DNA of 64,000 nucleotides, from assembly GCA_902776285.1 (NCBI GenBank), contig CACYPK010000008.1, positions 1 to 64,000 of the forward strand, read 5' to 3'. The first letter of the stretch is position 1. Every line of letters starts with the position of its first letter. The notes under the pieces were generated by a model that was not told the origin of the DNA, did not search any database, and was given only the letters and a program-made list of their open reading frames with translations. A program made the translations under genes and the position numbers. The stretch comes from an uncultured Eubacteriales bacterium. Its GTDB lineage: Bacteria; Bacillota; Clostridia; Peptostreptococcales; Anaerovoracaceae. Of the stretch, positions 1-7,329 are shown in pieces.

Positions 1-28
1 GGGGTGAACAACGTCAGTTGCTCACCCC
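1..28. terminator. Strong hairpin at left edge
   Basis: A 12-bp stem (GGGGTGAACAAC paired with GTTGCTCACCCC, one G-U pair on the minus-strand RNA) closes a 4-nt loop. It lies just past the stop of the TRAP binding-protein gene, so it may be the end of that minus-strand operon. The flank that would carry the U-tract is outside the window, so terminator function is not proven. Confidence 0.45.
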
Positions 29-96
29 GTGATCGCCTTTACCCCAAATATTGCAAAAGCGTCTTTTTTGCTTGACCCCCATTTAAGTTAAAGAGC

Positions 97-1122
97 CTAT
101 TTTTCTATACATTCCATGAATGTATCGTAGACTTCGGAATCTACTTTTTCCTTGATGCTGTCACGCACTTCGGCGCTCGCCTCAACGATGGCCTTATAGG
201 TCTCCGTGTCGATCTTCAGTATCTGCGTACCGCTGTCCTCGATGGTCTTTACCCTGTCGGCTATCCTGTCATCGGATGCCTGACGCGCGTACTCTGTCGC
301 CGTAGCAGCGGCCTCTCTGAGTATGGCCTGATCCTCTTCCGGCATGTCCTTGAAGAACTCGTCGTTCATGATCAGGGTGATCAGGTGAGGCAGGTGGTTG
401 GTCTCAACGACGTAATCCTGCTGCTCGTACAGCCTGTTGGACACGATGACCTCGTAAGGGTTCTCCTGAGCGTCTATCGTGTGCTGCTGCAGACCGATAT
501 ATACCTCCGCAAAGCTCATAGGCGTCGGATTGGCTCCGATGGATTTCCAGAATGCCAGATGGAACGGGTTCTCCATAGTGCGGATCTTCTGTCCCTTGAA
601 GTCTGCCATACCGTGAACAGCCTTGTTGGTGCTCATCACGCGGAAGCCCTGATCGGCAATGCCGAGCAGCTGATATCCGCCTTTCTCATAGACGCCGCTG
701 ACCAGGTTGCTGAATTCCTCATCGTCCAGGACCTCCCTGCACTCATCGAGATTCTCGAAGGCGCAAGGCACGTCGAAGATCGCTAGGTCAAGCATGAACG
801 TGACCTGCGGAGCCGTATTCTGCACTACGAACGGGATGTCCCCGTCCTTGCAGGACTCCAGCAGCTCGCGGTCGCCGCCCAGAGTTGAGTTGGCGTAGAC
901 CTGGATCTTTATGCGTCCGTCGCTGAGTCTGTTTACTTCTTCCGCGAACTTCTCGGCATAAATCTGAGTGACCGTATCTTCCGGACTCGCTGTCGCGAGC
1001 GGATAAGCATATCTCTGCTCTCCGTCGTCTTTGCCGCACGCTGTCACGAGCATTCCGATCAGCAGCACGCTGATGAACATGGCAGCGAGGCGGAGGCGTT
1101 TATGATCATTCATTCTTTTCAT
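97..1122 (-). CDS. dctP: TRAP transporter solute-binding lipoprotein (DctP family)
   Basis: Extracytoplasmic binding protein of a tripartite ATP-independent periplasmic (TRAP) transporter, which would capture an organic acid outside the membrane and deliver it to the DctQM permease. The 341-residue product has a lysine/arginine-rich start, a hydrophobic stretch and a lipobox ending VTAC near residue 29, so it should be a lipid-anchored protein as expected in a Gram-positive. The body shows DctP landmarks such as the region QGFRVMSTNKAV and the ligand-contact stretch around IRTMENPFHLAFWKSIGANP. An AGGAGGTG ribosome site precedes the ATG. It is the last gene of the aroE-MFS-aroD-dctQ-dctM-dctP series, so a shikimate- or quinate-like carboxylate is a reasonable but unproven ligand. 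Confidence 0.9.
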   Translation of the reverse strand: MKRMNDHKRLRLAAMFISVLLIGMLVTACGKDDGEQRYAYPLATASPEDTVTQIYAEKFAEEVNRLSDGRIKIQVYANSTLGGDRELLESCKDGDIPFVVQNTAPQVTFMLDLAIFDVPCAFENLDECREVLDDEEFSNLVSGVYEKGGYQLLGIADQGFRVMSTNKAVHGMADFKGQKIRTMENPFHLAFWKSIGANPTPMSFAEVYIGLQQHTIDAQENPYEVIVSNRLYEQQDYVVETNHLPHLITLIMNDEFFKDMPEEDQAILREAAATATEYARQASDDRIADRVKTIEDSGTQILKIDTETYKAIVEASAEVRDSIKEKVDSEVYDTFMECIEK

Positions 1123-1132
1123 TACACACCTC

Positions 1133-2422
1133 CTACAGCAGTACCAGCGAGAATGCCGGCACGAATGTAAACAGCAACAGAGCTATAAGGAAAAGTCCTA
1201 TCATAGGTATGGCTTTCCTTGCTATCTCCATGACCGGAACGTCCGTCAGCGCGCTGGCTACGAAGAGGTTGACTCCGATAGGCGGAGTTACGAATCCTAT
1301 AGCCAGGTTGACTACCATTATCACACCGAACTGGATCGGGTCCATGCCGATGCCCTGTGCTATAGGCAGGAGTATCGGTGTAAGGATAAGGATAGCCGGC
1401 GTCGTATCCATGACCATTCCCACAAGCAGCAGGAACAGGTTGATAACGAGCAGTATCACTACCTTGCTGGAGAAGTTTCCGAGTATGAACGAACTGACCG
1501 TCTGCGGCACCTGCATGAGTGTCAGCACTCTTGAGAATGCCGTCGACGCCGCCAGTATGAACAGTATCGGCGTGAAGGTCTTGATCGCTTCAACAAGGAT
1601 CCCCCACAGGTCTTTCACCTTGATCTCTTTGTATATGAACAGGCTCACTATGAGCGCGTAGTATACCGAGATGACGGCAGCTTCCGTCGGAGATGTGATC
1701 CCGGAATAAATGCAGCCGAGCACGATGACCGGGCTGAGTATGGCCCAGAAACTCTCCTTGAAAACCTTGCCGAATCCTTTTTCATGGAGCTTGCCGATCT
1801 CCGCCTGTATTCTGACCTTGTCTTCGCCGTTCTTTTTGCAGAAGAACACGGCGTAGCCCATCAGGAGAACGGCGATGACGAGTCCCGGAATGATTCCAGC
1901 TAGGAACAGGTCGCTTACCGACGCTCCCGATGCCATTCCGTACATGATGAACGGGATGCTCGGCGGTATGATAACGCCGAGTCCGCCGGCGACCGCTACG
2001 ACAGAAGTCGAGAATGTCTTGTCGTAGCCCAGCCCGATCAGGATCGGGATGGTCATGCTGCCTACGGCAGCGACGGTCGCCGGAGCCGATCCGGAGATCG
2101 CTCCGTAGAACAGGCATGTGATGATGACCGCGCAAGGCATGCCCGCGGTGAACCTTCCGAAGAAGTATGCGAAGATGTCGAATATCTTGCGTGATATGCC
2201 TCCCTTGGCCATGATGATGCCCGAAAGAACGAACATCGGTACCGCCAGAAGAGGGAAGCTGTCCAGTCCGCCAAACATCGCCCTGATGAGATACTTAGCT
2301 CCCACCGTGAACGACGGATCGAATATATGAGGCAGCACGGCTGTTATGCCGAGCGTGATGCCTACAGGTATCGCTATGATAAGGAATACCACGAACAGTA
2401 TGAACAATAATCCTACCGGCAT
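1133..2422 (-). CDS. dctM: TRAP transporter large permease (DctM family)
   Basis: Large membrane subunit of a TRAP transporter, the channel component that uses an ion gradient to import the substrate presented by DctP. The 429-residue protein is hydrophobic throughout with about a dozen membrane segments, begins with the typical N-terminal helix (LLFILFVVFLIIAIPVGI), and contains the family signatures around FVLSGIIMAKGGISRKIF and the late motif GFVTPPIGVNLFVAS. It has the usual family length. It begins 2 bp after the dctQ stop and ends 10 bp before dctP, so the three subunits are certainly co-transcribed. Sequence alone does not reveal the substrate; its linkage to aroD and aroE suggests a hydroaromatic acid. 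Confidence 0.92.
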   Translation of the reverse strand: MPVGLLFILFVVFLIIAIPVGITLGITAVLPHIFDPSFTVGAKYLIRAMFGGLDSFPLLAVPMFVLSGIIMAKGGISRKIFDIFAYFFGRFTAGMPCAVIITCLFYGAISGSAPATVAAVGSMTIPILIGLGYDKTFSTSVVAVAGGLGVIIPPSIPFIMYGMASGASVSDLFLAGIIPGLVIAVLLMGYAVFFCKKNGEDKVRIQAEIGKLHEKGFGKVFKESFWAILSPVIVLGCIYSGITSPTEAAVISVYYALIVSLFIYKEIKVKDLWGILVEAIKTFTPILFILAASTAFSRVLTLMQVPQTVSSFILGNFSSKVVILLVINLFLLLVGMVMDTTPAILILTPILLPIAQGIGMDPIQFGVIMVVNLAIGFVTPPIGVNLFVASALTDVPVMEIARKAIPMIGLFLIALLLFTFVPAFSLVLL

Positions 2423-2424
2423 GA

Positions 2425-3000
2425 CTACTCCTTTCCGGCGTCAACCGCGGATACCGGCTGACCTGCCTCAACAAATGACTCAGGAGTATTGCGTTCCGGA
2501 TGAGCCGGATCATAGACGTTCTGTCCAAGCGAGACTCTCAGCTCTATGATCCATCTCTGGATTATCCTGAACGCTACCAGCACGAACGATACGAAAGGCG
2601 CCGCCTGTATGTAGTACATCGGTATCCCGAGGGCAGGGCTCACCTGTCCGCTCGTTACCGCCGACATCATATACGAAAAGGCAAACGGTATCATATAGAA
2701 GAAGAACGCGAGCTCTATCGTATGATTGACGACCTTGATGATCGCTTTCGTCCTTCTTGAAAACTGCGCCACGAACTGTTCTATCTTGATTGAAATGCAC
2801 CTCTTGGTGCAGTAGCTGACGCTCAGGAAACCTGCCCATATGAACAGATACCTTGTAAGCTCCTCGGTCCACGACAGCGATGCCTTGAGTGCGAATCTCG
2901 AGAATACCTGTACGCCCATGATCACCGCCATTGCAAGCAGCAGCAGGGTCAGCAGGAATTCCTCCAGATTGTGATCAAGCCATTTGATTGCTTTTGTCAT
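2425..3000 (-). CDS. dctQ: TRAP transporter small permease (DctQ family)
   Basis: Small membrane subunit of the TRAP transporter, thought to help couple DctP docking to the DctM channel. The 191-residue product has four predicted membrane spans and the family hallmark of a first helix followed by SRFALKASLSWTEELTRYLFIW, with the conserved tryptophan-glutamate pair. The C-terminal tail of about 30 residues is polar. It is immediately upstream of dctM and 81 bp downstream of aroD; a hairpin lies in that gap, which could lower read-through from the aro genes into the transporter genes. Confidence 0.9.
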   Translation of the reverse strand: MTKAIKWLDHNLEEFLLTLLLLAMAVIMGVQVFSRFALKASLSWTEELTRYLFIWAGFLSVSYCTKRCISIKIEQFVAQFSRRTKAIIKVVNHTIELAFFFYMIPFAFSYMMSAVTSGQVSPALGIPMYYIQAAPFVSFVLVAFRIIQRWIIELRVSLGQNVYDPAHPERNTPESFVEAGQPVSAVDAGKE

Positions 3001-3025
3001 GGCTTTTTACCTTTCTTTTTAAATG

Positions 3026-3071
3026 AAGCCCCATCCCGGCAGAAAGATCTTCAACTGGGACGGGGCTTTTT
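3026..3071. terminator. Hairpin between aroD and dctQ
   Basis: An imperfect stem (AAGCCCC-A-TCCC with GGGA-C-GGGGCTT) is followed on the plus strand by five Ts and preceded on the minus strand by an A-run. On the minus strand, where the operon is transcribed, the following sequence is only weakly T-rich, so it may act as a partial terminator or attenuator between the aro and TRAP genes. Confidence 0.4.
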
Positions 3072-3081
3072 AAGCAACTGA

Positions 3082-3843
3082 TTATAGTGCCCCGTGCAGC
3101 AGCGTGAGTACCTGCTTAAGGTCCTCAACACCCATCTGTCCCGGCGCGGAAGCCTTGGCTGCAGCGCCGAATGTCAGCGCCGATCCGAAGACTTCGCCCG
3201 CGAGACGGCTGATAACGCCTGTTCCCGCCATGGACATGGTGATGATAGGACGATCGGCGTACTCATTTGCCATTTTCTCAGTCGCGGCAAGCAGTGTCAG
3301 AACGTCCTTCTTGTTCTGAGGCATTACTGCGATTTTAGGAATGTCTGCGCCGAGATCCTGCATCTTGCGAAGACGTCCTACAATGTCATCCTTGTCAGGA
3401 GTCTTGAAGAAATCGTGGTTGGACGCTACTACCTTGACGCCTGCAGCGTGAGCTCCGTCGATGATCTTCTTTACGATCTCATCTCCGGTGAACACTTCGA
3501 CGTCTACCAGGTCTACATATCCCGTCTGAGCAGCCTTGATGTTGATGTCCGCATAGACCTCATCCTCGATGGCTTTCTCTCCGCCTTCCTTGGAAGTGCG
3601 GAATGTCATCAGGATCGGCATGTCGCCGAGCACCTCGCGGAGATCCTTCAGAACGTCCACGAGCTTTTCGAAGTCAAATACGTTCTCGAACCAGTCGATC
3701 CTCCACTCCACTACGTCGGCAGGGAGCTTTGTGATGGCTCTTGCTTCATCAAGGATGGCTTCTTTTGTTACTCCTACGATAGGCACGCAGATCTTAGGCA
3801 TGCCTTCGCCGATAACGGTGTTTCTTACCTTAACAGCGTTCAT
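3082..3843 (-). CDS. aroD: Type I 3-dehydroquinate dehydratase
   Basis: Catalyses the reversible interconversion of 3-dehydroquinate and 3-dehydroshikimate through a Schiff base. The 253-residue length matches type I AroD. Visible landmarks are the substrate-binding stretch VEWRIDWFE near residue 45, the catalytic histidine in ASNHDF near 143 and the Schiff-base lysine in the segment DIPKIAVMP near 170, followed by the closing MAGTGVISR region that binds the carboxylate. It lies 34 bp downstream of an MFS transporter and in the same operon as a YdiB-like dehydrogenase, with none of the other shikimate-pathway genes (aroB, aroA, aroC, aroK) nearby, which points to use of exogenous hydroaromatic acids rather than biosynthesis. 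Confidence 0.95.
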   Translation of the reverse strand: MNAVKVRNTVIGEGMPKICVPIVGVTKEAILDEARAITKLPADVVEWRIDWFENVFDFEKLVDVLKDLREVLGDMPILMTFRTSKEGGEKAIEDEVYADINIKAAQTGYVDLVDVEVFTGDEIVKKIIDGAHAAGVKVVASNHDFFKTPDKDDIVGRLRKMQDLGADIPKIAVMPQNKKDVLTLLAATEKMANEYADRPIITMSMAGTGVISRLAGEVFGSALTFGAAAKASAPGQMGVEDLKQVLTLLHGAL

Positions 3844-3877
3844 AATTCCCTTCCTTTCTGTTAAGCGGGTGTACGGA

Positions 3878-5092
3878 TTACTCCTCTGCAGCCGCGAGCA
3901 TCTTGCTGTAATTCATGTTTACGAATACTCCGAGCAGGGTTCCGACAGCTGTCAGCACGATGTTCATGATCATTACTCCGGACGGAGTCATCGAAGCGGC
4001 AGCTGTAAGGAGTGTGTAGTTGCACAGAGACGATGCGATCATTACGAGAGCTGTGACCGTTCCCTTGATCTTAGGGAAGAGCATGTTGCATACGGAAGTT
4101 GCGATCTGCAGGAGTCCGCCTGCTCCGAACCAGCCGAGTACGAATGCGCCGACCTTGAGGATGCCCTGTGAAGGAGCCATAAGTACTGCTACCATCATGA
4201 GCGCGCATACTGCAGGATAGATCATTACGAATCTTACGTCCTTGATCTTGCTTGTCAGCAGGGCTGTAACAACGAGTCCGATCATTGTTCCGATAGCGTA
4301 GAACGACTGCATGGACTGCGGCTCAGCCCAGCCAACGACGTCCTTCGCGAAGTTCTGTGCGCAGTTGAGCCAGAGCTGGAATGTACCTGTGCATGTGAAT
4401 CCGATGAGGATCATAGCGATGGAACCTGCGGAGAAGTTCGCGTGCTTGATGCTCTGAAGAAGTCCTTCCTTCTTCTCTTCTTCAGCCTTCTTGTCTGTAT
4501 CAGGCAGAGGGAAGAAGAGGATGAGAGCCATCAGTACGAGGTAAGCGATTCCTACGATGTAGAACAGCTTGTTGTACGAAACGAGTCCGCCGGCAGTCTG
4601 GCCAACCGTGATTCCGAGGAAGAACGGCAGCAGGAACTGGGAACCGGAAATAGCGAACTTGATTCCCATTGTCGCAACGCCAGGGGCCTTGTTGATGATC
4701 TCAGCAACAGCAGGATAGATACCTGTGTCGAGGAACGAGTTAGCGATACCGCCTACGATAGCGCAGATGTAAGCGATCCTGTAGCCGGCGCCGCCGCCTG
4801 CGTTGAACGCCATTGCGAGGCCGATCAGATAAACGGCATAAGCGAATCCGCCGATAGCTGTTGAAATTCTGCGTCCGAGTTTGTCCGAAAGAGGTCCCGC
4901 GAACGGAAGAGCGATAAGTCTTCCGAGACCGAGAGCGGCAGCGATAGCTGTGATAGCCATAGCCTCAACTCCCCAGCTTCCGGCGAGCGCGTCCTTGATA
5001 ACAGCCTGTCCGAGAACGGAGCAGCCGATACCGTGCAGGAAGTAGTTCAGATAGAGAACTATTACACTTGGTAAATACTTTTTGTTAGTCAT
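3878..5092 (-). CDS. MFS transporter, probable hydroaromatic acid permease
   Basis: Major-facilitator-superfamily secondary transporter of 404 residues with about twelve membrane spans. The loop between helices 2 and 3 carries the MFS signature GPLSDKLGRR near residue 80, and a charged central loop (residues about 195-215, rich in lysine and glutamate) separates the two six-helix halves. It lies between aroE (45 bp upstream) and aroD (34 bp downstream) in one operon, so import of shikimate or quinate is the best guess. Having both an MFS and a TRAP system in one operon suggests either two substrates or one importer and one exporter of a reduced end product. Confidence 0.85.
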   Translation of the reverse strand: MTNKKYLPSVIVLYLNYFLHGIGCSVLGQAVIKDALAGSWGVEAMAITAIAAALGLGRLIALPFAGPLSDKLGRRISTAIGGFAYAVYLIGLAMAFNAGGGAGYRIAYICAIVGGIANSFLDTGIYPAVAEIINKAPGVATMGIKFAISGSQFLLPFFLGITVGQTAGGLVSYNKLFYIVGIAYLVLMALILFFPLPDTDKKAEEEKKEGLLQSIKHANFSAGSIAMILIGFTCTGTFQLWLNCAQNFAKDVVGWAEPQSMQSFYAIGTMIGLVVTALLTSKIKDVRFVMIYPAVCALMMVAVLMAPSQGILKVGAFVLGWFGAGGLLQIATSVCNMLFPKIKGTVTALVMIASSLCNYTLLTAAASMTPSGVMIMNIVLTAVGTLLGVFVNMNYSKMLAAAEE

Positions 5093-5137
5093 GATTATTT
5101 CCTCTCATTTTCCATATATCTTTTGATTTGTTTTAAC

Positions 5138-6016
5138 TTAATCATCGTAGCTGATGCCGAGGACTTCCTTCATGTGCTCGATAGGCATTGGCTTGCCTGT
5201 CCAAAGCTCGAATCCGGCAGCTCCCTGGAAGAGCATCATGCCGAGTCCGTTCATGGTCTTGCAGCCGACTTCCTTGGCCATCTTTCTCATCTTTGTCAGA
5301 AGGCATCCGTAAGGAACGTCCACAACGATGAGTTCAGGTCTGAAGAAGCTCTTGTCAGGAACTACTGATACGTCCTCGAGAGGCTTCATGCCTGCGCCTG
5401 TAGCGTTTACGAAGAGGTAGCTGTCTGCCATCTCTCTGCGGAGAGCTTCAGTGTCAGCGAGGTCAAACATCTTTGCCTTGCAGTTCGTGTTCTCGTTGAT
5501 CTTCTTGACTGTGTCCTCTCCTACTTCATAGAACTTGTCCTTGATGTTGAAGATGGAGATCTCGGCGACTCCGTCAAGAGCGGCCTGTATCTCGATAGCT
5601 GTAGCAGCGCCGCCGGCTCCTACGATAGTCATCTTCTTGCCGATAGGATCGATGTCGTTATCCTTGATGGCTGCCATGAAGCCGATACCGTCTGTGATGT
5701 ATCCCTTCAGGTGACCGTTGTCGTTGACGATAGTGTTTACTGCTCCGCAGAGTTCTGCTGCAGGGTCGAGTTCGTCAAGGTACTGTCCTACCAGAGTCTT
5801 GTTAGGCATGGATACGTTTGAACCTCTCATCTTGAGAGTGCGGATAGCCTTGACCGCGTCTTCGATCTCACCTGCGCCGACTTCGAACGCGAGGTAAGCG
5901 TAATCAGCTCCTACCTGAGCGAATGCTTCGTTCTGCATAGCAGGCGAGCTGGAGTGACGGATAGGGTAAGCCATGAGACCGATAAGTTCGGTATGTCCTG
6001 TGATTCTTTCTGCCAT
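5138..6016 (-). CDS. aroE: Shikimate/quinate dehydrogenase, YdiB-like AroE
   Basis: NAD(P)-dependent dehydrogenase acting between shikimate (or quinate) and its 3-dehydro form. In the 292-residue protein one sees the substrate motif HSSSPAMQNEAF near residue 21, the catalytic-lysine segment NVSMPNKT near 73, the nucleotide-binding loop GAGGAATAIEIQ near 137 and the closing NGLGMMLFQGA motif near 255. The sequence after the nucleotide loop (SIFNIKDKFYEVGED, with NENTNCKA) resembles E. coli YdiB, which accepts quinate and NAD, more than biosynthetic AroE. It is the first gene of its operon, with a good promoter and a LysR operator upstream. Confidence 0.93.
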   Translation of the reverse strand: MAERITGHTELIGLMAYPIRHSSSPAMQNEAFAQVGADYAYLAFEVGAGEIEDAVKAIRTLKMRGSNVSMPNKTLVGQYLDELDPAAELCGAVNTIVNDNGHLKGYITDGIGFMAAIKDNDIDPIGKKMTIVGAGGAATAIEIQAALDGVAEISIFNIKDKFYEVGEDTVKKINENTNCKAKMFDLADTEALRREMADSYLFVNATGAGMKPLEDVSVVPDKSFFRPELIVVDVPYGCLLTKMRKMAKEVGCKTMNGLGMMLFQGAAGFELWTGKPMPIEHMKEVLGISYDD

Positions 6017-6142
6017 TTCTGTTTCTCCTTTGTTTGATCCTTTGATCTTTCAGGCATTTTTATGCCTCTCCCGGAACAATGTCTCTGATTCACCACAAGC
6101 CAGAAGACAACATTGTTAAAACAATAACTATTTCTTGATATA

Positions 6143-6172
6143 ATTTTAACGTTCCCGTGTGATAGAGTCCAA
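6143..6172 (-). promoter_or_regulatory. Predicted promoter of the aroE operon
   Basis: On the minus strand TTGGAC (-35, 6167-6172) and TAAAAT (-10, 6143-6148) are separated by 18 bp, giving an expected transcript start near 6136. The centre of the upstream LysR operator then falls at about -65, the classical activator position for this regulator family. Confidence 0.6.
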
Positions 6173-6190
6173 TGCCATATATTATAAATA

Positions 6191-6211
6191 TTGATAGCCT
6201 GAATGTATCAA
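6191..6211. promoter_or_regulatory. LysR-type operator 1 (aroE/lysR intergenic)
   Basis: A 7-bp perfect inverted repeat (ATTGATA, N9, TATCAAT) containing the T-N11-A core of LysR-family sites. Its 21-bp core, TTGATAGCCTGAA-TG-TATCAA, recurs with one change on the other strand at 7216-7236. It lies about 65 bp upstream of the predicted aroE start. It also overlaps the likely -35 region of lysR itself (extended -10 GATAAT at 6227-6232), which would give activation of aroE and autorepression of lysR. Confidence 0.7.
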
Positions 6212-6282
6212 TAGGATCCGTTTTGTGATAATATGTCTGAAAGACCGGAAAGCTGCTGATTTAACGCAAAAGAGGTGCAAAA

Positions 6283-7191
6283 ATGACCCTTAACCAGCTC
6301 AGATACTTTCAGGCAGTCGCCAGGGCTCTCAACTTCCGCGCCGCGGCAGAGGAACTGTACATTTCACAGCCGTCTCTTTCGCGCTCGATAGATTCTCTCG
6401 AGCAGGAACTGGGAGTGATGCTTTTTGAACGCGCAGGAAGAGGTATCTCCCTGACCGGAAGCGGCAGGCTGTTTCTGGAATACACCAACCGCATTCTCGA
6501 TGAGTGTGATATCGCTGTATATAAAATGAAGGAACTTTCATCGACGGGCGGCCGCATCGACATCGGATACGTCTTTCCGCTTGCCAATTACTACATCCCT
6601 CACAAGGTCCGTTCATTCCTTGATAAGCCCGAAAACGAGCATGTCACTTTCGGCTTCAATCAGAACAGGACCTCCTCGATCATACGGGACATAAAGAGCG
6701 GCAAACTGGATGTCGGATTCTGCGGGTATTCGGAAAATGAGGAAGAGCTTGAATTCGTCCCTATCATGAAGCAGGAGATGGTGATCATCACTTCGAACGA
6801 GCACCCTCTCGCGGACATTGATAAGCTGTCGATAAAGGAACTCGCGAATTATCCGGTGATCGGCTACGACCGTTTTTCAAATCTCGGTGGATATACAAAG
6901 AGGCTCTACAGAAATCTCGGAATAAAGCCGGACATAGTCTGCGAGTGTTCGGATGAAAACGCCATACAGGCGCTTGTAAGGGAGCAGTTCGGAATCGCAC
7001 TTGTAGCCAGGGTCGACATACTGAACGACAAGTATCTTAAGATCCACAGCGTGTCTGACGTTGACCTGATCCACTATGTCAACGCCGTATGGCTGAAGAA
7101 CCATTATCTGATGCCTGCCACAAAGCGCTTCATAGATTTCATGATCGGTGGGTCTGATCTGGATCCGGAAGAGATAAAAACTACTATTTGA
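6283..7191 (+). CDS. LysR-family transcriptional regulator
   Basis: A 302-residue LysR-type regulator. The N-terminal winged helix-turn-helix (MTLNQLRYFQAVA, then AAEELYISQPSLSRSIDSLEQELG, residues 1-60) is followed by a linker helix and a two-lobed co-inducer domain to the end. The start is fixed by AGAGGTG a few bases ahead. It is transcribed divergently from the aroE operon and upstream of the enoate reductase. Both target regions carry matching 21-bp operators, so it probably controls both, with a hydroaromatic acid as a likely inducer (inference). A terminator follows the gene. Confidence 0.93.
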   Translation: MTLNQLRYFQAVARALNFRAAAEELYISQPSLSRSIDSLEQELGVMLFERAGRGISLTGSGRLFLEYTNRILDECDIAVYKMKELSSTGGRIDIGYVFPLANYYIPHKVRSFLDKPENEHVTFGFNQNRTSSIIRDIKSGKLDVGFCGYSENEEELEFVPIMKQEMVIITSNEHPLADIDKLSIKELANYPVIGYDRFSNLGGYTKRLYRNLGIKPDIVCECSDENAIQALVREQFGIALVARVDILNDKYLKIHSVSDVDLIHYVNAVWLKNHYLMPATKRFIDFMIGGSDLDPEEIKTTI

Positions 7192-7215
7192 CGCCATGGT
7201 ATCGATATTCTCTCT

Positions 7216-7236
7216 TTGATACCTTCAGGCTATCAA
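7216..7236. promoter_or_regulatory. LysR-type operator 2 (upstream of enoate reductase)
   Basis: Read on the minus strand this is TTGATAGCCTGAA-GG-TATCAA, identical in 20 of 21 positions to operator 1 at 6191-6211. It is centred about 70 bp ahead of a possible transcript start (weak -10 TATAAG at 7284-7289), again the usual LysR recognition position. It overlaps a second, looser inverted repeat GGTATC/GATACC at 7198-7223. Confidence 0.68.
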
Positions 7237-7237
7237 A

Positions 7238-7271
7238 AACGAGCAAGAAAGATATTTTTCTTTTGCTCGTT
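7238..7271 (+). terminator. Rho-independent terminator after lysR
   Basis: A 9-bp perfect stem AACGAGCAA / TTGCTCGTT, extended by GAAA/TTTC with a small bulge, is followed by the T-rich run ATTTATTTATC. It separates lysR from the enoate reductase, so the latter needs its own promoter. Confidence 0.7.
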
Positions 7272-7329
7272 ATTTATTTATCATATAAGTACCACAAGAC
7301 AGTATGATGACACTTGGAGGGATCAAAAC

